Source of the DNA: Alkalicaulis satelles
GTDB taxonomy: Bacteria > Pseudomonadota > Alphaproteobacteria > Caulobacterales > Maricaulaceae
Direction of reading: 5' to 3'
NCBI RefSeq assembly: GCF_008630495.1
Contig: NZ_VWOJ01000001.1
Coordinates: 868,001 to 932,000, forward strand
DNA length: 64,000 nt
Shown: positions 49,344 through 58,145 of the stretch, piece by piece
How the letters are laid out: each line of letters opens with the position of its first letter
How positions within the stretch are numbered: position 1 is the first letter of the stretch
The notes under the pieces: model-generated
What the model was told of the DNA's origin: nothing
The model's input: the letters and a program-made list of their open reading frames with translations, nothing else
Databases searched by the model: none
Program-made: the position numbers and the translations under genes

Positions 49344-50435
49344 TCACCCCAGCGCGGCGCGCACAGCTTTTTTCATCACACTGGGCAGACCGGACGCCGA
49401 GAGCGGCTCGGCGGGAACCCAGCGCCCGTGCGCGTCCGGCCCGCGCCAGCCTTTCGGGGCGCGCGCGGCATAAACCGTCAGCTCCAGCGCAAAATGGGTG
49501 AAGACGTGGGACACCCCGCTGGCCTTGCGCCAGTTCAGCGCTGCGGGCGCTGCGGCGTCCCGTGAGGGCAGCGCCCCCACATCCTCCAGCCACTCACTGC
49601 CCGGCGTTTCCAGCATGCCGCCCAGCAAACCCTTGTCAGGCCGGGGCCGCACATACACCTCACGACGGCCTGCGCCGCCGCGCAGGATGACGAAGGCCAG
49701 CCCATGGCGCACGGGCTTGGGTTTCCTGACCGGCTTGACCGGATAGCGCAAAGGATCGCCTTGCGCCCGCGCCGCGCAGGCCCGGGCCCAGGGACATGTC
49801 CCGCAGGACGGGTTCTTGGGCGTGCACACGGTCGCGCCCAGGTCCATGATGGCTTGCGCATAATCGCCCGGGCGGTCCGGATCGGCGAGCCGGGACGCTT
49901 CTTTTCGGATGGCCGGCTTGGCGGAGGACAGCGGCGCCTCCATGGCGAACAGGCGGGTGATCACCCGCTCCACATTGCCGTCCACCACGCTGGCGGGCAG
50001 GTCAAAGGCGGCGGCGCGGATCGCATTGGCGGTGTACTCGCCAATCCCGGGAAGGGCGCGCAAGCCGTCAAGATCGCTGGGGAAACGCCCGCCCAGCTGG
50101 GACGCCACCATCTGCGCGCAGGCGTGCAGATTGCGCGCCCGGGCGTAATAGCCCAGCCCCGCCCACTCCCGCATCACATCCTCGCGCGGGGCGTCAGCCA
50201 GGTCTTCGATGCGCGGCCAGAGCTGCAGGAAGCGCGCCCAGTAGGGCGCGGCATGAGGCACGGTGGTCTGTTGCAGCATGATTTCCGACAGCCAGACGGC
50301 GTACGGGTCGGGCGCCACGCCGCGCGCCCGGTCTTCAGGCCGCACCCGCCAGGGCAGGGTCCGGCCCTGGCGGTCATACCACTCGAGGAGCGCTGCGCGC
50401 AGGGCGGGCGCGTCACCGCGCAGGGCCGGGGTCAT
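49344..50435 (-). CDS. mutY: A/G-specific adenine DNA glycosylase
   Basis: Removes adenine mispaired with 8-oxoguanine. The 363-residue protein has the catalytic Glu in WLSEIMLQQTTV, the helix-hairpin-helix ALPGIGEYTANAIRAAAF with catalytic Asp in VVDGNVERV, the [4Fe-4S] ligands spaced C-x6-C-x2-C-x5-C in CTPKNPSCGTCPWARAC, and a C-terminal NUDIX-like domain that recognises oxoG. The start at 50435 removes a non-conserved extension. It is divergent from the DciA-like gene. Confidence 0.95.
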   Translation of the reverse strand: MTPALRGDAPALRAALLEWYDRQGRTLPWRVRPEDRARGVAPDPYAVWLSEIMLQQTTVPHAAPYWARFLQLWPRIEDLADAPREDVMREWAGLGYYARARNLHACAQMVASQLGGRFPSDLDGLRALPGIGEYTANAIRAAAFDLPASVVDGNVERVITRLFAMEAPLSSAKPAIRKEASRLADPDRPGDYAQAIMDLGATVCTPKNPSCGTCPWARACAARAQGDPLRYPVKPVRKPKPVRHGLAFVILRGGAGRREVYVRPRPDKGLLGGMLETPGSEWLEDVGALPSRDAAAPAALNWRKASGVSHVFTHFALELTVYAARAPKGWRGPDAHGRWVPAEPLSASGLPSVMKKAVRAALG

Positions 50436-50527
50436 GACGGGTTCACGAGAGGCGGCCTCATTACAAATCTCCAGCGCGCGCAGGCGCACGCTTGCCAGCG
50501 CGCCGGACGGGAGCGATCCTGACCAAC

Positions 50528-51118
50528 ATGAAACGTCCGCCCCCTCCGTCAAGCGGCGCGCGCCGCCTGATCCGCCCCGGCGACGGGCAGGCGGAGGCCG
50601 AGGCGTGGGCCTGGGCCCAGCGCCATCGCGGGCGCCCGGCCATCGCCCCGCCGCCTGCAGTATCGCGCGCGCTGGCCAAAGTGCTCAAACCCCTGGCGGT
50701 CCATCACGGGCCGGGCGTGAGCGAGCTGGCCGAGCACTGGGCGGAGATTGTCGGCGCACCGCTGGCCGCCCATTCGCGCCCGGAGAAGATGCAGGCCGGC
50801 GCGGGCGGGCTGACCCTGGTGGTGCGCGCGCGCGGCCCCGCCGCGGCGCTGGTGGAGGCGCAATCGGCGCGCATTCTGGAGCGCGTGGCGCGCTATGCCG
50901 GGCGCGCGCCAAAGCGTTTGCGCATCGTGCAAGGGCCGCTGGCGGGGCTGGCGCCCGCCGCGCCCCGGCAGAGCCAACGCCCTGCGGCGCCGTCAGGTCT
51001 GGACACTGAGGCCCAAAGCCTTGATAGGATCATGGCTGAATTCCAGCGCGCGGTGGAGGAACGCGAGGGCGTCCGCATCGGACCCGCCCCGGCGCCGCGC
51101 CCGAAGGGAGATGAGTGA
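50528..51118 (+). CDS. DUF721/DciA-like protein
   Basis: A 196-residue protein whose middle (about residues 50-135) is the DUF721 domain: LAEHWAEIVGAPLAAHSRPEKM and LTLVVRARGPAAALVEAQS. The family includes DciA, the ancestral bacterial helicase operator that loads DnaB; many alphaproteobacteria lack DnaC. Both ends are basic or proline-rich and probably disordered. Its stop overlaps the DsbA-like gene start by one base, forming an operon that runs on to smc. Confidence 0.85.
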   Translation: MKRPPPPSSGARRLIRPGDGQAEAEAWAWAQRHRGRPAIAPPPAVSRALAKVLKPLAVHHGPGVSELAEHWAEIVGAPLAAHSRPEKMQAGAGGLTLVVRARGPAAALVEAQSARILERVARYAGRAPKRLRIVQGPLAGLAPAAPRQSQRPAAPSGLDTEAQSLDRIMAEFQRAVEEREGVRIGPAPAPRPKGDE

Positions 51119-51903
51119 TGGGTGTGATATCACGCATGTTCGCCACTGCGGCGCTCGCCGCCGGACTGGTGCTGACAGGCTGCGGAAACGGGTCGTCCGA
51201 CGGCCGGTCCGCATTCGAGCGCGAGGGCGATTTCGCCAAGGGCCGTCCGGACGCGCCGCTCACCTTCATCGAATACGCCTCCACCGCCTGTCCGGCGTGC
51301 GCCTATTTCCACGCCGAGGGCAAGCCGGTCATCGACCGGTATGTGGCCGACGGCACAGTGCGCTACGTGTTCCGCGAATTCATCACCGGCCTGCCTGCGC
51401 TGGCCACGCCTGGCTTCATGCTGGCGCGCTGCGCGCCGGAAGAGCGCTATTTCGACGTGCTGGACCTGCTGTTTTCCCAGCAACAGACCCTGGTCGCCGC
51501 CATCCAGCAGGGCCGCGGCCAGCAGCAATTTCGCATCATCGCGCGCACGGCGGGGCTGTCTGACGCCGAGTTCCAGGCCTGCATGAATAATGACGAGATC
51601 TTCCAGGCCGTGACGGACGCCAATAACCGCGCCAGCCGCGAAGGCATTCGCGGCACGCCGACCTTCATCATCAATGGCGTGACGCTGGAAGCGATCGACT
51701 CGCCCGACGGACGCCTGACCTCCGCCCGTCACCCGGTTCAGGTGTTCGCCATCAATGGCCGGCCCATCAGCGATGATCAGGGCATTATTGATCAGGATTT
51801 CGACGCTGACACGACGCAGCGAATCATCGCCTACTTTCTGGCTCGCGAAGGTGTGGAGGCTCAAGCAGACACGCCTGAGCCTGCGGATGGGGACGCCGGT
51901 TAG
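51118..51903 (+). CDS. DsbA-family thiol:disulfide oxidoreductase, lipoprotein
   Basis: A 261-residue periplasmic thioredoxin-fold protein with a lipobox (LTGC, Cys22). The active-site C58-P-A-C61 is in ASTACPACAYFH, and the cis-proline loop is GTPTFIING. It should oxidise or isomerise disulfides in exported proteins. The ATG at 51118 is favoured by GAAGGGAG 7 bases upstream. The position between the DciA-like gene and smc is conserved in alphaproteobacteria, with no obvious functional reason. Confidence 0.9.
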   Translation: MGVISRMFATAALAAGLVLTGCGNGSSDGRSAFEREGDFAKGRPDAPLTFIEYASTACPACAYFHAEGKPVIDRYVADGTVRYVFREFITGLPALATPGFMLARCAPEERYFDVLDLLFSQQQTLVAAIQQGRGQQQFRIIARTAGLSDAEFQACMNNDEIFQAVTDANNRASREGIRGTPTFIINGVTLEAIDSPDGRLTSARHPVQVFAINGRPISDDQGIIDQDFDADTTQRIIAYFLAREGVEAQADTPEPADGDAG

Positions 51904-51951
51904 ACCCTTAAAGCCCGTCAAGGGCGGGCGGCGGCGTGATCGGAGGGTGTG

Positions 51952-54900
51952 GTGAAGTTCACCCAGTTGCGCCTGGCCGGCTTCAAGTCGTTCGTCGACG
52001 CGGCAGAGCTGCGCATTGATCCCGGCCTGACCGGGATCATCGGGCCCAATGGCTGCGGCAAATCCAACCTGCTGGAAGCCCTGCGCTGGGTGATGGGCGC
52101 CACCTCGGCCAAGTCGCTGCGCGGCGGCGGCATGGAAGACGTGATCTTCGCCGGGACCGACTCGCGCCCGGCCCGCGACCGGGCCGACGTCACCCTGACC
52201 GTGGACAATAGCGCGCGCACCGCGCCGGCCCGCTTCAATGACGCCGACATCCTGCAGGTCGTGCGCCGCATCACCCGCGGCAAGGGCTCGGACTATTCCA
52301 TCAATGGCGAGGAGGTGCGCGCCAAGGACGTGCAGCTCCTGTTCGCCGATGCGGGCACGGGCGCCAACTCGCCCGCCCTGGTGCGCCAGGGCCAGATCAG
52401 CGAGCTGATCAGCGCCAAGCCGGAAAACCGCCGCCGGGTGCTGGAGGAAGCTGCGGGCGTGGCCGGCCTGCGCGCGCGCCGGCGCGAGGCGCAGCTGCGC
52501 CTGACCGCCGCCGAGGCCAATCTCGCCCGGCTGCAGGAGATCGTCGACGATCTCGCCGGGCGGCACGCCAGCCTGCAGCGTCAGGCCCGCCAGGCCGGAC
52601 GCTATCGCGAGCTGTCGGTCACCATCCGCCAGTATGAGAGCCTGTTATGGCTGCGCCGCTGGAGCGAGGCGAGCGAGGCCGTCGCCGCTGCTGAAGCGGC
52701 TTTGGCCGAAGCAGCGGTGTCCGCCGACGCCGCCATCCGCACCGCATCGCAAGCCTCCGTCGCCGCTGAAACCGCTGCAGCGCGCGTCCAGCCCCTGCGT
52801 GAAAGCGAAACCGAAGCCGCCGCGGCCTTGCGTCTGGCCGAACGCACGCGCGACCAGCTGGACCGGGATGTGGAGGCGGCGCGCCAGGACATCACCCGCC
52901 TGACCGCCCGGCTTGACGAGCTGCGCGCCAGCGAGGCGCGCGAAGCCGAGCTGCATGAGGAAGCGCGCACCGCGCTGGGGCGGCTGAAAAGCCAGATGTC
53001 GGGCCTGCGCGAGCAGGCGGGCGCGGACGGCCCGGCCCAGGCGCGCGCCGAAGCCGCGCTGAGCGATGCCGACGCCACCCGCTCCAGGGCCGAAGCCGAG
53101 CTGGACAAGGCGTCAACCGCCTGCGCCGAGGCGCGCGCGCGCCGCCAGGGCGCCCGCCGGGACGCCGAACAGGCTCGCGAACGTGCGCTGAAGCTGGACC
53201 GCGAAGCCCAGTCCGCCCGCGCAGCGCTGGAGGCGGCGGGCGCCGATGGCGGACCGGATATCGAGGCGCTGGAAGCGTCCACGCGGGGCCTGTCCGAAAC
53301 GCTCGACGCTGCGCGCACCGCGCTGGAGACGGCGGAGGCGGGCGTGGCGCAGCTGCGCGCCCAGGCCGGCGAAGCGCGCGACGCCGCAGGCGAGGCGCGC
53401 GCCGAGGCCGCCGCCCTGCAACGCGAACAGGCCAGCCTGGAGCGCCTGCTGGCGGGCGGCGACACGGCTGCGCGCGCCCTCGATCAGGTCAGCGCGGACG
53501 CGGGCTTTGAACAGGCGCTGGCCGCGGCGCTGGGCGAGGATCTCGATGCGGGACTGGAAGCCGGCGCGGCCCGGCGCTGGACCGGGGATGGCGTGAACGC
53601 CGCCGCCCTGCCCGAAGGCGCCAGGCCGCTGATCGATCATGTGCGCGCGCCGGACGCGCTGGCCCGGCGCCTGGCCGCGATTGGGGTGGTGGAGGAGGCC
53701 GATCTGGACCGGCTGGCCGCCGGGCTTCAGCCCGGCCAGCGGCTTGTCACCCAAACCGGCGCCCTGCGCCGCTGGGATGGCTATGCGGCCAATGCCGGGG
53801 CGCCCTCGCCTGCCGCGGTGCGTCTGGAAACCCTCAATCGTCTCGCCGCCCTTGGGCCCCAGGCCGAGGCGGCGCGCGCGCACGCCTCGGCGCTGGAAGC
53901 TGAGGCGGGCGCGGCGCGCGAAGCGGTCGCGGACGCCGAACGCGGCGCGGCGCGCGCGCGCGCTGGCGCCAGCGAGGCCGAAACCGCCCTGCGCCAGGCC
54001 GAACAGGCGCTGTCATCGGCGCGCACCGAAGCCGCGCGCGCCGAGGCGCGCCGGGCCGGACTGGCCGAAACCCTGGCCAGCGCCGAAGCGCGCCTGGAAG
54101 CGGCCCAGGCTGACGCTACCGCTGCGCAAGCCGCCGAAGCGGCCGCGCTGGACGAGGATGACGGACTGGAAGCGCTGGAGGCGGCGCGCGCGAAAGCCGA
54201 GCGCGCGCGCGGCGCCGCTGCGGACGCGCGCGCGGCGCTGGAAACCGTCAAGCGCGAGGCGCAAGGCCGGCGTCACCGCCTCGCCTCGCTGGAGCGTGAA
54301 ACCGCTGACTGGGCGCGGCGCGAGGCCGATGCCGGCGCAAGGCGCGCAGCGCTCAACACCCAGATCGAAGAGACGCAAACCGCCCTGGAATCCGCCCGCA
54401 CCCGCCCTGATGAGCTGGAGGCGCGGCGTCCCGCCCTTCTTGACGCCCTGTCTGAAGCCGAAACCGCCGCGCGGGCGGCGCGCGATCAGGTGGCGCAAGC
54501 CGAAGGCGCCCAGCGCGAAGCCGATTCGGCGCTGCGTCAGGCTGAAGCCGCCTCCGCCGCCGCGCGCGAGGCCCGCGCCGGGGCGGACGCCCGCCTGGCC
54601 GGCGCGCGCGAACGCCTGGACGACGCCGCGGCGCGGCTGGCCGACGCCACCGGCGCTGCGCCTGCAGATCTGGCCGCCCAGACCGCGGAGAGCGAGTTCA
54701 ACGCCCTGTCCAGCCAGGAGCTGGAGCGGCGCCTGGATGAAGCGCGCCTGGCCCGCGAGCGGCTGGGCGCGGTCAATCTGCGCGCCGACGAGGAGGCGGG
54801 CGAGCTGGAAGCCGAGCGCGCGCGCCTGGCCGCCGAGCACGATGATCTGGTGGAAGCGGTGGCGCGCCTGCGCAAGGCGGTGGACGCCCTGTCGCGCGAA

Positions 54901-55389
54901 GGCCGCGCGCGCCTGCTGGAGGCCTTCGAAGTGGTCGACCGCCACTTCCAGACCCTGTTCGCCACCCTGTTCGGGGGCGGGCGCGCCGAGCTGGCGCTGA
55001 CCGAAAACGACGATCCGCTGGAAGCGGGGCTGGAAATCTACGCCTGCCCGCCGGGCAAGAAGATGGAGACCATGAGCCTGATGAGCGGCGGCGAACAGGC
55101 GCTGACCGCCACGGCGCTGATCTTCGCGGTGTTCCTGGTCAATCCCGCCCCTGTGTGCGTGCTCGACGAGGTCGATGCGCCGCTGGACGACGCCAATGTG
55201 GACCGCTTCTGCACCATGCTCGAAGAAATGCGCTCCATGACCGACACCCGTTTCCTGGTGATCACCCACAATCCGGTGACCATGAGCCGGATGGACCGCC
55301 TGTTCGGGGTGACCATGGGCGAACGCGGCGTCTCGCAGCTGGTCTCGGTGAACCTGCGCACGGCCGAAGCGATGCTGGCGGCCGAGTAG
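51952..55389 (+). CDS. smc: Chromosome segregation protein SMC
   Basis: The condensin ATPase that compacts and aligns chromosome arms. At 1145 residues it is full length: N-terminal head with Walker A GPNGCGKSN, about 330 residues of alanine/arginine-rich coiled coil, a hinge near residues 515-620, the returning coil, and a C-terminal head with signature LMSGGEQALTATAL and Walker B VCVLDEVDAPLDD. Of two adjacent GTGs, 51952 is better spaced from GGAGGG and gives MKFTQLRLAGFKSF. ScpA/ScpB are not in the window. Confidence 0.97.
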   Translation: MKFTQLRLAGFKSFVDAAELRIDPGLTGIIGPNGCGKSNLLEALRWVMGATSAKSLRGGGMEDVIFAGTDSRPARDRADVTLTVDNSARTAPARFNDADILQVVRRITRGKGSDYSINGEEVRAKDVQLLFADAGTGANSPALVRQGQISELISAKPENRRRVLEEAAGVAGLRARRREAQLRLTAAEANLARLQEIVDDLAGRHASLQRQARQAGRYRELSVTIRQYESLLWLRRWSEASEAVAAAEAALAEAAVSADAAIRTASQASVAAETAAARVQPLRESETEAAAALRLAERTRDQLDRDVEAARQDITRLTARLDELRASEAREAELHEEARTALGRLKSQMSGLREQAGADGPAQARAEAALSDADATRSRAEAELDKASTACAEARARRQGARRDAEQARERALKLDREAQSARAALEAAGADGGPDIEALEASTRGLSETLDAARTALETAEAGVAQLRAQAGEARDAAGEARAEAAALQREQASLERLLAGGDTAARALDQVSADAGFEQALAAALGEDLDAGLEAGAARRWTGDGVNAAALPEGARPLIDHVRAPDALARRLAAIGVVEEADLDRLAAGLQPGQRLVTQTGALRRWDGYAANAGAPSPAAVRLETLNRLAALGPQAEAARAHASALEAEAGAAREAVADAERGAARARAGASEAETALRQAEQALSSARTEAARAEARRAGLAETLASAEARLEAAQADATAAQAAEAAALDEDDGLEALEAARAKAERARGAAADARAALETVKREAQGRRHRLASLERETADWARREADAGARRAALNTQIEETQTALESARTRPDELEARRPALLDALSEAETAARAARDQVAQAEGAQREADSALRQAEAASAAAREARAGADARLAGARERLDDAAARLADATGAAPADLAAQTAESEFNALSSQELERRLDEARLARERLGAVNLRADEEAGELEAERARLAAEHDDLVEAVARLRKAVDALSREGRARLLEAFEVVDRHFQTLFATLFGGGRAELALTENDDPLEAGLEIYACPPGKKMETMSLMSGGEQALTATALIFAVFLVNPAPVCVLDEVDAPLDDANVDRFCTMLEEMRSMTDTRFLVITHNPVTMSRMDRLFGVTMGERGVSQLVSVNLRTAEAMLAAE

Positions 55390-55437
55390 GCCAAAAACTA
55401 CTTGTTTTTCAATATGAAAGCAATGCGCTCGCCTTGC

Positions 55438-55464
55438 TTGACAGGGTATAGGCCCGCTTATAGG
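55438..55464 (+). promoter_or_regulatory. Candidate promoter of the F0 ATP synthase operon
   Basis: TTGACA (55438-55443) matches the -35 consensus; TATAGG (55459-55464) is a possible -10 with a short 15-base spacer. It lies about 47 bp before atpI, in the only gap between smc and the atp genes. Confidence 0.45.
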
Positions 55465-55510
55465 GTGCGCGCGCCTGACGGGGAGGTCTCCGGCGGGCCC
55501 ATGGTCACTG

Positions 55511-55822
55511 ATGTCCCGCCAAGACAATCCGATTCCGCACCACGCTGACCGCGACGATTTCGACCGACGGCTGAACGCCAAGATCGAGGAACGGCGCGCC
55601 AGAGACGTCAAGAAGGAAGCCTCCGGCTGGAGCCAGGGCTTGCGCTACGGATCGGAGTTTCTGGGCGGGGTGATCACCGGCGCAGCGCTCGGCTTTATCG
55701 TCGACTGGCTGGCGGGATGGTCGCCTTGGGGGCTTGTGACCGGAATGATGCTGGGTTTCGCGGCGGGCACTTTGAATATGGTGCGCGCCGTGCGTGAGAT
55801 GAACCGGAAAGACGGCGCCTGA
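55511..55822 (+). CDS. atpI: ATP synthase protein I
   Basis: A 103-residue accessory protein that helps assemble the c-ring. A charged N-terminal half is followed by two membrane helices (GVITGAALGFIVDWLAG and GLVTGMMLGFAAGTLNMVRAV), with the AtpI/Gmx-type spacing. First gene of the F0 operon, 67 bp before atpB. Confidence 0.9.
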   Translation: MSRQDNPIPHHADRDDFDRRLNAKIEERRARDVKKEASGWSQGLRYGSEFLGGVITGAALGFIVDWLAGWSPWGLVTGMMLGFAAGTLNMVRAVREMNRKDGA

Positions 55823-55888
55823 GGCGCCCGGCCGGTTTGCAAGTGAAGCAAGGGGCGCTGCGCGCGTCCGGGACGGAAAGGGCGGGGC

Positions 55889-56668
55889 GTGGCCGACGCG
55901 ACTAACCCGATCAAGCAATTCGAAATCCATCCCATCGCCGAACTGACGGTGGGCGGACTGAATCTGTCCTTCACCAATTCCAGCTATTTCATGGTGGTCT
56001 CGGTGATCATGATCACCGGGCTGTTGTCGCTGGCCATGTCCAAGCGCGCCCTGGTGCCGGGCCGCGCGCAATCAGTGGCCGAGCTGCTCTATGAGTTCGT
56101 GGCCGGCATGATCCGCTCCACGGCGGGCGATGACGGGCTGAAATTCTTCCCCTTCGTGTTCACCCTGTTCGCCTTCATCCTGATGGGCAACATGCTGGGC
56201 ATGATGCCCTTTTTCCCCGCGCCGGACTTCCACGGCTTCACCTTCACCAGCCATCTCATCGTCACGGTGGGTCTGGCCATGACGGTGATGACCATCGTGG
56301 TGGGCTACGGGATTTGGAAGAACGGGTTCAAATTCCTCAAGCTGTTCGTGCCTTCGGGCGTGCCTGCGCCGCTCTATCTGATCGTGACGCCGATCGAGAT
56401 CATCTCCTTCCTGTCGCGTCCGGTCAGCCTGTCGGTGCGTCTGTTCGCCAATATGCTGGCGGGCCATATCCTGCTGAAAGTGTTCGCCGGCTTCATCGTC
56501 ATGCTCGGCGCCGCGGGCGCGGGCTGGGCCGTGGTGGGCGTGCTGCCGCTGTTCATGGTGGTGGCGCTGACCGCGCTGGAACTGCTGGTGGCCTTCCTTC
56601 AGGCCTATGTGTTCGCCGTTCTCACTTGCATCTATCTCAGCGACGCGCTCCATCCGGGGCATCACTAG
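55889..56668 (+). CDS. atpB: F0F1 ATP synthase subunit a
   Basis: The stator channel subunit for protons. A 259-residue protein with five or six membrane helices; the essential arginine is in SLSVRLFANMLAGH and the partner residues lie in ALELLVAFLQAYVFAVLTCIYL (last helix). FEIHPIAEL near the N terminus is typical of alphaproteobacteria. GTG start at 55889. Confidence 0.97.
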   Translation: MADATNPIKQFEIHPIAELTVGGLNLSFTNSSYFMVVSVIMITGLLSLAMSKRALVPGRAQSVAELLYEFVAGMIRSTAGDDGLKFFPFVFTLFAFILMGNMLGMMPFFPAPDFHGFTFTSHLIVTVGLAMTVMTIVVGYGIWKNGFKFLKLFVPSGVPAPLYLIVTPIEIISFLSRPVSLSVRLFANMLAGHILLKVFAGFIVMLGAAGAGWAVVGVLPLFMVVALTALELLVAFLQAYVFAVLTCIYLSDALHPGHH

Positions 56669-56718
56669 CGTCGCGATCTCATCCTCAACCGCATCGTAAT
56701 CTTCAAGGAGCGTAAGAC

Positions 56719-56946
56719 ATGGAAGCGGAAGCCGCAAAATACATCGGCGCGGGCCTGGCCTGCCTGGGCATGCTCGGCGCGGCCGTTGGCGTGGGCAATA
56801 TCTTCGGGTCCTATCTGCAGGCCGCCATTCGCAACCCGGGCGCAGCCCAGGGCCAGTTCGGCAACCTGATCTTCGGCTTCGCCGTGACCGAAGCCATGGG
56901 CATCTTCTCGCTGCTGATCGCCCTGCTGCTGCTGTTCGCGGTCTAG
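56719..56946 (+). CDS. atpE: F0F1 ATP synthase subunit c
   Basis: The 75-residue proteolipid of the rotor ring: two helices joined by the polar loop RNPGAAQ, with the proton-carrying Glu58 in [12 protein letters not shown]. An alphaproteobacterial-type c subunit without sodium-binding residues, so proton-driven. AAGGAGCG lies 8 bases before the ATG. Confidence 0.98.
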   Translation: MEAEAAKYIGAGLACLGMLGAAVGVGNIFGSYLQAAIRNPGAAQGQFGNLIFGFAVTEAMGIFSLLIALLLLFAV

Positions 56947-57034
56947 GCCGCGCACTGACTGAACGCTCCGGCCGGGAGGCGCATCGCGCCTTCCGGTCCG
57001 CCGCGTGACCCCTGTCGGTCAAGGGAGACGCCCC

Positions 57035-57574
57035 GTGCTGGCGCAAGACACCGCTATCGAAACGGACGCCTATGCAGGCGGCGATGCATTCCCGCCGCTG
57101 GACCCGACCTATTTCGCCTCCCAGCTGTTCTGGCTGGCGATCAGTTTCGCCGTCCTGTATTTCCTGCTCTCGCGTTTCATCCTGCCGCGCATTGGCGGGG
57201 CCATCGAGGAGCGCCGCGACCGCATCGCGGACGATCTGGACGCTGCATCCCAGATGCGCGACCAGGCCGACGAGACGGTGAAGGCCTATGAAAAGTCGCT
57301 GGCGGACGCGCGCGCGCGCGCCCAGTCCGTGGCGGCCTCGGCCAAGGCGGAAGCCGATGCGGACATCGCCGAAGCCGTGCGCGAGGCCGATGCGCGCCTG
57401 GACGCCCAGCAAGCCGAATCCGAGGCGCGCATCCGCGCGGCCCGCGACAAGGCCCTGAAAGAAGTGCGCAAGATCGCTGCGGGCGCCGCAGCGGACATCA
57501 CCACCCGGCTGGCCGGGCTGGACGTGGCCCAGGCCGACGCCGAAAAGGCCGTCGACGCGGCCCGCAAGGGGTAA
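57035..57574 (+). CDS. atpG: F0F1 ATP synthase subunit b'
   Basis: A 179-residue peripheral-stalk subunit: one membrane helix (FASQLFWLAISFAVLYFLLS) and a long charged helix that forms the stator arm. The second GTG (57035) is chosen because AAGGGAG is 7 bases upstream; the first at 57005 lacks a site. Having both b' and b genes is typical of photosynthetic and alpha-proteobacteria. Symbol usage varies (atpF2, atpG, atpX). Confidence 0.92.
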   Translation: MLAQDTAIETDAYAGGDAFPPLDPTYFASQLFWLAISFAVLYFLLSRFILPRIGGAIEERRDRIADDLDAASQMRDQADETVKAYEKSLADARARAQSVAASAKAEADADIAEAVREADARLDAQQAESEARIRAARDKALKEVRKIAAGAAADITTRLAGLDVAQADAEKAVDAARKG

Positions 57575-57577
57575 GCC

Positions 57578-58072
57578 ATGAGCTATCTTCTCGGTGACAC
57601 CAGTTTCTGGGCCCTTATCGGCCTGATCGGCTTCTTCGCCATCGTCTTCTACATGGGTGCCCACAAGGCGGTCGGAAAGGCGCTGGACGACCGGGCCGAG
57701 AAAATCCGCGGCGAGCTGGACGAGGCCCGCCGCCTGCGCGAGGAAGCCCAGGAAATGCTGGCCTCCTACGAGCGCAAGCATGCCGAGGCCGCCGAAGAGG
57801 CCGAGCAGATCATCAAGAAGGCCCGCTCCGAGGCCGAATATCTGCGCGAGCAGGCCCAGGCCGAGATCGCCGAGCGCATCGAGCGGCGCACCGCCCTGGC
57901 CGAGCAGCGCATCGCCCAGGCCCAGGCCCAGGCCGCCAAGGAAGTCAAAACCCTGGCCGCCGATCTGGCCGTGGACGCCGCGCGCGAGCTGTTGTCTGGC
58001 GGGCTGACCAAACCCCAGCGCACCAAGCTGCTCAAGGCCGGGATCGAGGACGCGAAAGAGCGCCTGAACTGA
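57578..58072 (+). CDS. atpF: F0F1 ATP synthase subunit b
   Basis: A 164-residue stalk subunit with an N-terminal membrane helix (FWALIGLIGFFAIVFYMG) and an amphipathic coiled coil (LDEARRLREEAQEMLASYER and following), pairing with b'. It starts 3 bases after the b' stop. The operon ends here; F1 genes are encoded elsewhere, as usual in this class. A terminator follows. Confidence 0.95.
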   Translation: MSYLLGDTSFWALIGLIGFFAIVFYMGAHKAVGKALDDRAEKIRGELDEARRLREEAQEMLASYERKHAEAAEEAEQIIKKARSEAEYLREQAQAEIAERIERRTALAEQRIAQAQAQAAKEVKTLAADLAVDAARELLSGGLTKPQRTKLLKAGIEDAKERLN

Positions 58073-58094
58073 TCACGCCCGAAGCCACGCAATC

Positions 58095-58127
58095 AAAGCC
58101 CGCCGCGCTGACGCCGGCGGGCTTTTT
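58095..58127. terminator. Bidirectional terminator after the F0 operon
   Basis: Stem 58097-58104 with 58116-58123, an inner 3-bp stem, T-run 58123-58127 on the right and AAA on the left, so it can serve both the atp operon and the converging serine hydrolase gene. Confidence 0.9.
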
Positions 58128-58145
58128 CGTGTCTGACGTCAGGGA

